Shown one piece after another: positions 39,559 to 51,696 of a stretch of DNA of 64,000 bases. The notes beneath the pieces are model-generated. The model had not been told where the DNA came from. It saw only the letters and a program-made list of their open reading frames with translations, and made no database searches. The DNA is taken from contig NC_054702.1 of assembly GCF_016097555.1 (NCBI RefSeq), positions 91,787,798 through 91,851,797 on the forward strand, read 5' to 3'. The stretch's first letter is position 1. Every line of letters begins with the position of its first letter. The translations under genes were made by a program, and so were the position numbers. The DNA is from Gigantopelta aegis (Eukaryota; Mollusca; Gastropoda; Neomphalida; Peltospiridae).

Positions 39559-40566
39559 ATTGTGTGCATCGAATTATCTTAATAGTACATATTGTAATTA
39601 AAAATTCAAATTGTCTGCATCAGTGTATGCCATAATTACATTTCTATAGCACTGCTCCTGAAATGTTTTAATAACTACATTCCTGGAAGGGAAAAGAAGT
39701 CAGACTACACTAATGAACCAAATAAAATAAAATTAGAAGAAAACATTATTGGTCTATTGGTTCATTTTTGCAACATATGTCTCTACATTTACTTGTACCA
39801 ATTACTTCATAAATTAATAATGTTTGGTTTTCACTCGCCATAGCACTTTGATGAGTGCGATTTTTCATTCATCTTAGAAGCATTTTTAGGTGTGCAAATT
39901 TTCACTCGCCATGTTTTTTTAAAAGCCAAGGACTGGACTTGTGATAATCATGTGACCTCAATAGATAGCAGTAGTTGAGAACAGACAAAAATAGTTTTTA
40001 AAATTAAAGTGGGTGGGTTTTTTTTTCAAATTACAATAGTCTTTGAAAATCATAGAAAAATGGTATTTAAAAAGGTGCCGTGTTATGGGTTAAATTCAAC
40101 TAGCCTATGCTTTCGTTGCTCGTGTTCACCTTATTTTTACGAACATATTTGTGAATGTGGCAGACATTTGTTTACTTTCCCCATGCAAAAGTCAACGATG
40201 TCAGAAATCTTGAAATGTACGCACTGCTGCGCACAAATGACGCAACCACCGAAACAGGTCCCTAACCGAAACAGGTCCCTAACCGAAACAGGTTAACCGA
40301 CGATAAAAAAAATAAAAAAGGCATAAATTTATTAAAACTTAGCACTTTTCTGTCATGCAGTTTGTGATCATAGTGCAGCCACAACCTAACCTTGGACAGT
40401 TCCAAAGACTTCATAGTCAACTAAAGTTAACTTTGGTCCCACTGACGTTGCCGTTGGCGCTTTACTCGAAGACATTACTGTTTACATGAGTAACCAACAT
40501 TTGTAGTTATTTCCCTTTATGTCAGAATTTGCCACTCGGAACACCTCGGCTGATTACGGATTTTTA
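39559..40566. other. unclassified; 17-bp triplet repeat
   Basis: No gene recognised. 'ACCGAAACAGGTCCCTA' is repeated about three times at 40245-40292, and 'TTTTCACTCGCCAT' occurs twice (39829 and 39899). Confidence 0.4.
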
Positions 40567-40817
40567 AAAAGTTCTCGGTGGTGAAGTGGTTACGCCATCG
40601 AATACAACGCTATAGGTACTAGGTTCGCAGCCCGGTATCGGCTCTCACCCAGAGAGAGTTTTAATGACACAATGGATAGGTGTAAATCCACTACACCCTC
40701 TTGTCTCACTAACAACTAAAGTTATCAACTGTCCTGGACAAATAACCTAGCTGAGGTGTGTGCCCAGAACAGCGTGCTTGAACTTTAATTGGATATAAAT
40801 AAGTTGAAATGAAATAT
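40567..40817 (+). mobile_element. SINE type C
   Basis: 'CTCGGTGGTGAAGTGGTTACG' head, 'GGTTCGCAGCCCGGTATCGG', 'CACTACACCCTCTTGTCTCA', 'ACTGTCCTGGACAAATAACC', 'AGCTGAGGTGTGTGCCCAGA', and tail 'AATAAGTTGAAATGAAA'. It is an older, deleted copy. Confidence 0.85.
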
Positions 40818-41270
40818 AGTATACCTGATTATCAAGATGGGTTGTGGTTTCGGTGAAGCATAGGGTATGAAAGTCAGTAAACTGTATTTCCGAAAGTTCA
40901 GGTTTTCACAGTTTATTGCGTAAGCTACGTATATGTGGAAGTTTTGGTTTGGCCCTGGATTTTTTTCCCAACATCATTGCACAATAGAAATAAAAGGAGA
41001 ATAATAATTGGGTTCGATTTATGTGACATCTGAACGATGTAAAGACAAGTATGAGAGCAATCTGATTAAAATTAGCTCTACTGGGTCTACGTGTAATAGT
41101 GGAGCCAATTTTAATTAGATTGGCAGGACACTAGAGTCTAGACGTGTTCATATCGTTTTAGCTGTTAACAAAATGTGATTAAAAGTTATTTTTAAAAAAG
41201 GTAATCGAGAATATATTCACTCATTCTCAAAAAGCTCGGAAAGCAAACTAATTCATAAGATATTAAATGC

Positions 41271-41400
41271 CAGGGTTCCCACGATCGTCGATTTTAAAAC
41301 CTGGAAATCGTCCACTTTCCCTATACCTCCAAATGTCGCCGTTACTTTTGCTGCTGTGAAATGTAAAGTTTCAGCCACTTTTTATAATATTAAATGATGT
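41271..41400 (+). mobile_element. possible hAT terminal fragment
   Basis: 'CAGGGTTCCCACGATCG' at 41271 resembles common hAT ends and is followed by 'CCTGGAAATCG'. No matching right end or target duplication was found, so this is weak. Confidence 0.25.
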
Positions 41401-41454
41401 AACAAGCTTAATTTCATAGATATTTATAGTATGGTTTAAATGATTGAAAACTCA

Positions 41455-42860
41455 GTTCAATCACACATTTTCATTTGTGAACTGTGTGGACAACACTTTA
41501 CCAGAAAAGATAATCATCACAGATGTGAGATGGTATCACGAAGATACTTTAAAATGTACTGCACCTAACACCTTTTTGTGTAATCAGTGTCAATACACTT
41601 TCTTTTTTCTTCTTCTTTTTTTGACATCTAGGGAACTTTCAATACACATTATTATACACAATACTCAAAATCATAAACCAGCAAAAAAAATTCAATGTTC
41701 TATATGCCTGATAGAATTTATTAATGTACAAGCACTCAAACAACATTTTAAAGTCTGTTGAACTCAGATAGCTGGCTGGAATTGTCGTTCAAAGCGTGCA
41801 AAATCAACCAAGTCGATCGGTGTTCAACACCAAAGCAAGCGACAGAAACCATTTGCCGTTGTCAGTCACAATCCAAACGACTCTCCCCCACCCACAGATA
41901 CTTGACACAAACTTGTGTATTAGTAAATTGACGTGATACATTTCTAGATGAGTGTATAAACATAAATTTTGTGTATAGAGATAAATTATATAAATTTCCA
42001 CAATATCCGAGTTTACCGTCTTAATTTTTTGTATAGTTTTACAATCACTGATGACGATACAAATTCCAAAACAGAGTTTAAAAAAGCAAAGTTAACACTT
42101 ATATTAATATGAATGAAAACTAAAGATATTCTGAAACATACAGATTAATTTTTTTTTTAATAATACAAGGTTTTTTTTTTCTTTCTTTGTAACTGTTACA
42201 TATTCGACATATGCAGGTAGGGGTAGGTGAGGTGTTTATGTATGTGTGCATACATGTCTTGTATGTTTTACGGATTTTTTTATTTTTTTTAAAATCTCTA
42301 TGTTTCAGAATATCAAATCAGTATGTTTTATGTATTTTCAGAATTTTAAATAACATACGACAGCAGTACTTCTACTTCTTTGAAGTCGAAGAAAAAATTA
42401 CATAACTATTTATCCCATTGTATAAGACCAGAAGATGATGTGTTTACAATGCACAGCGATAGAATCTAACTGAATTCAATGGTGAACCTCCACTAAAAAG
42501 AAAAATTGCGATGTGTACTGTGAATCCTGTTTCTCATTATCGTAACACAAATCAGGGTGCAGAGCGATTATTTTTTGAGACTTGCATATTATCTTTGGAT
42601 TCTTGCAACAGAAATCAATAAAATGTGGGAAGATATTTGTGAAGGTTGTGCTATCAATCATACCCGTTTAATGTACTCGGTAAACGAGGCAATTAACAGT
42701 TATTTTGATACGGTTCTCGACTCCCTTCCACATGAGAGCACTGTAAGGAATGCCGAGCGCTTTGTTGAGCTAAACACCCTTCATGTATATCACACAGTTC
42801 ATGTCATCCATTTCACCAGTTTAAAAAAAGAAAGAAAAGAAGTTTTGTTTAACACCACCA
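41455..42860 (+). pseudogene. decayed zinc-finger-containing coding remnants of unknown origin
   Basis: At 41467-41530 one frame reads FICELCGQHFTRKDNHHRCE, a C2H2/C2HC-like finger. In a second frame, 41573-41760 reads CNQCQYTFF...ELSIHIIIH and IQCSICLIEFINVQALKQHF, two more fingers. At 42557-42780 a further fragment has 'MWEDICEGCAINH'. The pieces are separated by frameshifts, stops and AT-rich DNA, and no host exon structure was found. They may be remnants of a mobile-element gene; I cannot name the family. Confidence 0.4.
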
Positions 42861-43074
42861 CTAAAGCACATTGATGGATGTCAAACATTTTAGTCATTTT
42901 GACATATAGTCTTGGAGAGGAAACCCGCTACATTTTTCCATTAGTAACAAGGGATCATTTATATTTACCATCCCACAGACAGGATAGCACATACCACCGC
43001 CCTTGATATATTGGCTGGAATGAGAAATAGCCTTACTGATGGGGATCGATCCTAAACAGACCACACATCATGTT
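42836..43074 (-). mobile_element. SINE, head A / tail 1, diverged
   Basis: Reversed tail 'TTTAACACCACCACTAAAGC', 'GGATGTCAAACATTT', 'CATATAGTCTTGGAGAGGAAAC', core 'AACAAGGGATCATTTATATT', 'GGATAGCACATACCAC' and head 'GGGGATCGATCCTAAACAGA'. It has lost an internal piece of the tail. Confidence 0.82.
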
Positions 43075-43878
43075 TCAACACAAATCAACATTAAGAAATG
43101 ATGTGATAGTAAGAGTCTGTGCTTTTCCTTCTTACTGACTGTTGTCCACCACTTTTCGAATGATCACTGTACGATGCAGTCGGTTTTTTTAACACTATCC
43201 GTTAATTGCAATGTTTCCACGTAAAACGTAAATCACTTCTATCACTTTTAGAAACTAAGTACCCATGTGTACCTCTATTCTCATCACTATTAATACAGTC
43301 TTTCAAGTCGCATCATTTTAAAATAAGTAATCCAATTTTTTTGTTAAAGGTTTGGTTTGAAGTGTATCAGCTATCACTGTGGGAAACCTGCATGAAGTTT
43401 GTTATATTTTGCTGTGTGGTCACAATTACATTATACCTTCTAAAATTTCACAAATTTATAAATAAATGAAAGTGAACATAATCAAAATATTTAAAATAAA
43501 ATCAAACGAAAAATGTAATTTTAAAATAATTTTATTATTTTACAAACTACTTGCCAAATATACAGAAAAAACATAATGCATGTTAAAAGCATTTCATATA
43601 TAAACACTTTTGTTTACAATTAACTTATAATCAGTGGTCATAATGTAACACCAAAAGGAGTGTTATTAAAATGTTTACCACCATCACAGTGGTATGACCA
43701 TTAGAACAGTATTTCCTTGTAACAAAATAAGACTTTAGGCACACAAAAAACCTGCATTCATGAATTTATGTTTCATGGCCACATAATCTGTGTGTGAAAA
43801 TGTTCAATCTGTTTGAACAGGTTCTGTCACAAGAAACAATACATAATATATTAACATTATTATCTCTGTATGATGGTA
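43075..43878 (-). other. EFCAB2/DRC8 3' UTR and flank
   Basis: TTTATT at 43531-43536 (AATAAA on the minus strand) is a candidate poly(A) signal about 340 bp past the stop. The rest up to the SINE at 42836-43074 is unremarkable. Confidence 0.45.
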
Positions 43879-46800
43879 TCATGTTTCATCAACTGCCATT
43901 TCTGATACAAAATCTTTGTACATTATACAGTTTTTTTCTGGGTCAACTGCTGCAGACATCATCTCTTCGAGTTCTTCTTGCGCAAATGGTTCACCTATAA
44001 TAAAAGTAACAGAATATCAGTACTTATTTTAATATTTATAATATTACACCATAAAATATGGAATACCAAATGTTAATATTTTTTTAAAAACTATTCCACA
44101 TTTAATATATACCTATATGAATTTATATGGTAATAAATAAAACATACCATGTTTTATTTATTGCACTGGTAAACATGATGCTGACATAGCTAAATACTTT
44201 TTTCACACTTGGCAGCTGGTAATAAAGTAAGATTAAAAAAATCTTGGATGGTGGTGTTAAACTCACTCCACATTTTATAAACTTGAAATGCAGTATTAAA
44301 TGGAAATACCAATAAGACACCCCTTCAGGCCCAAAGACAATTTCAACTTTTACCGACATTCATAATTGCAAAAATATGTATTTACCAAAACTGTTTTCTA
44401 CAAAACATTCCTCCTATTCTAAGTATAACGATGCATGGAAGTGAGTGTAAAGAGGTTGTGAAAGATACATGTATAAAACTTGATATATCCTTTTCCTTTT
44501 TATATTTCTTCGACCGTAAACATTTCACTGAGACCTGTATTACAGTGATTTTTTATGTACACCAGATTGTCTGTCTAACCAAAATCAATAGAACAGATTC
44601 TTCAGAAACATCATAGTTAATGATTACCTTCTTCAGTCATATATTTTTTTAGTTCCTCTTGTGTTAAGAAGCCTTTATTTTCTGCATCTAAAACCTGGAA
44701 CGCCTTCAGTAAGATATCTTCTGGAGAGGGCTTATACCTGCCATAGACAAACATTTAAAATAAATTTGCACAATGTACCATCTTTTTCGCTAATTTAAAA
44801 AAAGAAGAAAACAGGCACATTAATTACTTGGTAGAAGATCAGTTATTTGCAATCATCAGCTAGATTTATGCGTACCAACCCTGGCATTGCAAATGCCTAC
44901 CTAAAGGTTAAATATAAAGAAACATGTAGTTGATTTTAGTCTCAAGGAAATTACAAATAAAGTTATAATTATAAATACTAAATAGGGAGTATTTTAAAAT
45001 ATTTTAGTGAAATGTTTGTGTTTCTTCCATCATAATATGCCCAAAATTCCAAACTGTGAACCGGCCTCGGTGGCGTCGTGGTTAGGCCATCGGTCTACAA
45101 GGTGGTAGGTATTGGGTTCAGATCCCAGTCGAGGCATGGGATTTTTAATCCAGATACCACCTCCAAACCCTGAGTGAGTGCTCCGCAAGGCTCAATGGGT
45201 AGGTGTAAACCACTTGCACCGACCAGTGATCCATAACTGGTTCAACAAAGGCCATGGTTTGTGCTATTCTGCCTGTGGGAAGCGCAAATAAAAGATCCCT
45301 TGCTGCTAATCGGAAAGAGTAGCCCATGTAGTCGGCTCGGGGTAAAAGAACACACAGAGGGTACATAAAAAGCCATATACCCCTAGTGATGCTTCTACAA
45401 CTTATAACGTAATTTTAAAAAATAACTCCTTGGATATCACTAATTTACTACATATAATCATATTCCAAATAATTAGACTTCAAACATGGATCTATGCAAA
45501 AACAACACAAGAGAGCTAACTGTATAATGCTACCACTTTACCATATAGAAAGTAATTGTATAACAAGCAGAACCTATTTTTGATTACTAAGATTATGTGA
45601 ACATAGTTTTACACTGTTGCAGATAAATGAGGATTATTCTATAAAATAAAAACAGAAAAAGAAAAGGAAATATAAAAAAACATTTATTTATCTAATTCCT
45701 AAATGTCATCAGAAAATATAAATAAATAAAATTAACTAAAATTCTTTTGTACAGAAAACAGAATTGAATCATACCAAACAGAGATACATTATTGAACAGA
45801 ATTACTGCCAGTGATCTGAAATTTTTGGGCAAACATGTGACGTCTATCATGTATCGGGAGCCATTTCACTGTTGATCAGTGCAACACTAGCCCTCCAAGG
45901 TTTATTTACTTCCAACATACACTAGTAGTAGAATTTGACATACCAGTGGGTCCAGGCTTATAAAGTTCAGACTCGATCTCTAATGAGGTTTTATAAGCAC
46001 TAGGCCAGGTCTCAACTTGTTACCTAAAGCAATTTTCAAATGTTTTTGCCATATGCAAAATGGTCATCTGTGGCAAACCAGTCATTTTTGCAACAAATAT
46101 ACATATATAAAAAAATTATTGCTTCAACTACTAGCAATAATTTTTATTCAGGGACAAAACACTGCCATATGTAAAGTCTGTGACTTACGGCAATTGCTGT
46201 CATTAAGTTTGAGCCCTACATACACATAATTAAAATTAAAACAAGTAATTTTTACATAGTGTTATGTTTGTTGTCACTTTACCAACCATTTTATTTGTAG
46301 GCCGTTGTAGGCCTATCACTTAAAAATAAACGTAATATTTAATTAAGTGGAAATGAACATACATAATATCTATGTTATTTTTAATACATTGAAAATATCG
46401 CTTTTTTTTCAACTTTTAAATAAATAAAGTAGAGAATTTTAAAATACCTTCTTTCTATTAATACTGTTGTCATCATCGGTAAAAACTTCTCAAATCGGAT
46501 ATAGCCTGTTGGTTCCTCCTCTTCTATCTACAAGAAATGGGAAACAAATGCTGCATATCTGAATCATTCTACTATTTAACAATATGTAAGCTACTGTGTT
46601 TGTTCTTGCAATTCAGTCTAATTAAATTTCCCTTACATTCATTACAATATGTCATCATCACGTTGGTCCAGACGTAGCAACAGAGTTTCTTCAGGGAAGT
46701 CATTTTATATTGGTAATTTGTTTTATTGAGTGTTACTGTTTAAAACAAAATAAAAATTCAAAATAAAATATGAACTTTTTATATTATTATTATTAAGCAT

Positions 46801-49800
46801 GTTTCAAATTTAATTATAAGTATTGTCCGTTATTTCTTTTACGTTCATCTGGGTATGAGCAAACAAGATCATCCGCAAAATTATGTGAGAACGGCTTTGC
46901 CGATTCACACAGTTTGCGGATGATTTTTTTTTTTCATACACCAATGACCGTAAAAGAAATAAAAGACAATTCTTACATAACATGAACAGTGGTATTAAAG
47001 ACACTATTTGTAATCTTAAAAAAATACTTTTTGTTAAAATTGTAATAAAAATATGTCTGTTTAAAACCATACAGTAAAAGTCTCAACTTTTTGTCAATTT
47101 AATGTTCATCATGAGAAAACTAAATGTAAAAACAGGAGAGCAGCATTTAAAATCAGGAGTATAAAAACCGTTCAAACAAGTACCAATGACGTACATGATA
47201 CGCCCATCAGGAGTTTGACTGAAAACCATAGATATACTAAAAGGCAAAAGTTATTGTGACACACAAAAGACAAAGGTAACTGATGATACATTTTTACTGC
47301 CGTGTATGAAATGTTATAACAAAAATTAACATGGAAAGAGAAATGTCCGAAGGTATGGAAACAGCAATAGTCCATGAAAAGGGCGCACCTGCCATATGCA
47401 AATGAGCTACATCACTAGAGGGGGTCCAGAGCAAAGTTCACAGTCAGTAGCATGAATGCTGTAGATGAGTAGATGTCGTCAGACTCTCCTTGCTGATACA
47501 CCTCTGTTGCCAGGGATGGTACAGGCTGTGAGGGTTGCTGGCTGGAACCTGTTTTGCAGATGCATGGTTTGGATCCATGTGTCTTGGCGAGGGGTTGTCA
47601 CGGGTGGTCGGCCGCTATGGGGACCGTCCCTGACCTGGTTGTTTTGTTGATATCATTGCCATAAGTGCCATATGGTGTTTCTGTGGACGTTGAATTGACA
47701 TGCGACGTCACGCTGCAAGGTCCCAGATTCAAGCAACCCTACGACTGCACAAAGTGGCAATGGTTTGCGACTGAATGTCTGGCCTTTTATGGTGAACACT
47801 GGACATGATTTCTCCTGAATATTCCATGTTTCTTAAACAAAGCATGCAATCGCTGCAACAACTGCTTGGTTGCATTTCTTTTAGCTGTTTCATGCACATT
47901 TTCTCTGGTTTACATCCATAAATCCATTCACAAATTTATTACTCCAAACAATCCATGTCACAATGACTTTTGCCTTTGAGTATATATGAATATGTTACGG
48001 GTATGATTCAAATTTATAATTATGTGAAATGTTTGCAATAGGATGGATGAACAGTTTGTTTTGGACCAACCACCATTCCAAGTTGTTCCTACCATTGAGG
48101 TTTGATGGTCCTGTATGCATCTGTATGCAAGATATGGTACGGACAAGGATTTTTTGCTATATGCAGTAGACCGTGAATAGTAGGTCACAGTGACCTAGTA
48201 ATAGTATGTGACACACCGCCATCCGTTTGATGGTCCCGTATGCAAGATAAGGTCCGGACAAGAAAAAGTTAACAGACGGACGTACGGATGGACAACGCCA
48301 TACCATAATACAACCCATAGATGGGCGTATAATAAAAAAACTACTGGCAGAGTTTAAAGTATAATCACATCACAATATAACTGTATATGCTGACTGGGAG
48401 AACTAACAAAAGAAAAGTTATAAATTTTTAAAGCAGTTCAAATAAAAAAAAAACCCAGGGTTAAAAGAATCATCAATAAGATAAGCTGAAAGGGAGACTA
48501 ACATAAGAAAAGTTAATTACTATTTTGTTAAAAGTAAACAACACTATTTTAAATTTTGTTTTCTCAATGTTAAAGAGACTGAACCACACAGTTCAAAATA
48601 ACAATGAATCAAGATAAAACTAGGTGGGTTTTTTTTTGGGGGGGGGTGTTGTAAAAATTATGCCATTTCTCAACTAATATCTGTAATGTAATGACAAACC
48701 TCTGCTAACATGTCATGAAGTTCGGCTTCACTTGGACAACAGTTCAAAGATCGGATAATAGTACCTACTTCCCTGTACAGAGAAGAAAAAGGTATGAAAA
48801 GAAACCTTGGGAATAGAAACATTATACAAAAAATAACAATTTAATATATATGTATTATGCAACTAACAAAATAATATAATGTAGCAAAAATAGAATAAAA
48901 TAGAATGGAGCAAGAAATATAATACTTTTTCGAAAATTAATATTTACCTAATTTTGATTTAATTCATTCCAATATTTATTATTTATGTTTGAGTACAAAA
49001 TAAGTTTTACAAAAATTATCAAATGCATGCAAGATGCATATATATAAAAACTGCCATAATTTCTTATTTTAATTATAATCCATTATAATCCATTACAATT
49101 CAAATAATTTTCAAATACCTGACATCAACAGTTTTATTGGTTTCATGATCAAATATGTCAAATGCCTCTGTTATTTTTTTCTGAATATCTTGTAAAAGCG
49201 AATCTGCAAGTAAAAAATTCACATACTGTTAATTACAATGTCATGTTTGTATAATAAATGGAATTTTGTTTTATCTAGTAACACTGTAGAACATTATTAA
49301 TCCCCTACTGGTCCAACCGGTATCTCCCCCAAATCAGCACCAGACAAATTTGTTTGCAGGTAGATTAAATGCAAGGGACTATAGTGTTTTCCCTAGCTTG
49401 TTTTAGCATGGTGCGGCACCATGCCTCAGTAGTCTAGCACCATCTTGCCTTAATCAGCGCCATGCTGCCCTGCGATTAAACAAGCCTTTTTCAGTAATTA
49501 ATTCTAAAATTGTCTTTATAAAACACCCAAAAAGGTATTATTAATTAATAAAATATGCCTTTTATATCTTTTGCCATTCATTTATTAAGGCAAGCACATA
49601 AAATTACATTAATGTTTATTTGAATTAATTTTTTGGTGTATTTTTAATGAAATACAAGTGCCCCCAAAATGGTGAAAATGCCCCAAAAGTGTTTGGTCTA
49701 CCATGCCTTGCCAAATTTCTAGGGAAATCACTAGACTATATATTTATACCTATACTGCCTGGGTATGCAATTATTATGGCCCTGGAAGAAATGAATGATT

Positions 49801-51662
49801 CCATGGCATCCAAAGATATAATTTTTATGGACTTGCCTTTGTCTCCAAGCTTTACAAAATATGAAGCTGGAACATCCCTTAATTGGAATTTAATATGAAA
49901 GTGTGTCTTTTTCTATATTGCTAATAAAGATATCGTATTCATATTGGCATCAGGGGTAATCTTTTCAACTTAGCAAGATGATTGGAATGGTGCTATTATG
50001 AACAAGCTTCAATTTTTTCAAGCCAGTCCTGGGAGCATGGCAATCTTCCTGTAGGTGGTGCAAGAAGAATGAAGTGGTTTTGTGTCTTGCTTGCATCATT
50101 ACTTCGACACATTCATTTATTCTTAAGAAGAATTCTTCACCTCAGTGTGAGTCCTGTCTGTGTACACTGATAGTTCACCTCCTTTGGTGGAGTGTAATTA
50201 TCTTGTACCAACAAAGAAAGATATATTTGGTAGAGGAAATTTGATAGAATCATTTCGGTTCCACCCTGAACTTATTTTTACTTTTTTTAAAAGAGATACC
50301 GGTACAGTGAAGTACACTTATAATGAACATGATTAGAACGGACTACTGCATGTAACGAACTCATCGTAAAGTCCTGTTTTATTTCCCTATACATTAGTAA
50401 CTAACTTATGCAAATGTGTACAGCGAACTACTGCTATAAAGAACCAACTATCATGCTTATTCAAAAGTTTAATATACTTACCTGTGATATTTATATTTTT
50501 GAACAACTCTTCATGCAGTGGTTTAATTTAACTTTAGAAATTTTATACTGATGTTTACCATTTATATATACCATTGTTTGACACCCAATAGCCAATATAT
50601 TTTTTGGGCTGGGGTGTTGTTGGATATTCATTCATTTATTCATTCATGATTATATGTTGCTAGATCCATGATGGATTCAGTATGTATAATCATTTTGTAC
50701 ATCACTCGCCAATAGTTTTGGACAAGGTGTCAAATAATAATTAAAGTGTAAATTGAGTTTTCTGTAAGCCCTTACTTTCTAGAAAACAAATTATGATGAA
50801 ATAATGTTACCAATGAAACTTGATTTTCGTGATAAATTGAAGTCGGGGTCAAAGTTTTTCAATGTCGGAAAATTAATGGTGCCTGCAGTTGGTTCTGCTA
50901 GTCCAAAATGGTTACATAATTTCATTGAAGATACCTCAGTCACTGTTGACAAACATGCACCCACTCAAGAAATCATACATGCTGTACCATCCCCCGATTG
51001 AAAGATGATATAAATGGGGGATATATGCTGTCTCCACCCTACAGATCCAATGACGACAATGATCCAATTGGCGTGCACCAATTTGCATGATTTTCATATA
51101 TGTGAGCATGTTCATTCAGCAGTAAAAACATTCCTGACATTTCACTTTCAAATGCATTTCTCTTAGAAAGAAGTGTCTGTTAGCTTGGCAGTTGTTGTTT
51201 TTTTGTTTTTTCCAAATTTTTATTACCCCAGAAACCATTTGGTAATGTCAGGGTTGGGGGCCCTGAAGTCATTACTTACAGTATGAGTCTATAATACAAC
51301 TACTTATAGGCCTATATGTCAGGGATCTATCCAGACATTCTCTGGTACCCAAAAAGGTTCCCCTCCCAGAAGAAACAGGCATTGAAAATTCTCAATGTGC
51401 CTTCATTGTTTATTTTGTTTTCCCAATTTTAGCTGCTATGGGCCCCTGGTGAAAAATCCTGGACAAATCCCTGCATGTACATATATAAATATGCATGTAT
51501 AGAGGTTATTCTGAACAAGGGAAGCAAAATGATGTGACGTGAATAACCTCTATTAAAAATAGCCAATATACAATACCGTTACATTACAGGTTTCATATGG
51601 GCAGAGAAAAAAAGAGAAAAAAAAAGAGCGAATGTTCAAGTCAAGAAAGAGAGAGAGAGAAA

Positions 51663-51696
<34 letters not shown>

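Noticed and set aside
44123..44359. Frame starting MSVKVEIVFG on the minus strand as the missing acylphosphatase first exon
   Set aside because: The reading phase does not join to the microexon and the donor would be weak; it also lies within an EFCAB2 intron.
50302..51000. Second pogo element with transposase
   Set aside because: Only a possible left terminus was seen; the frame at 50804-51001 shows no transposase motif and no right end was found.
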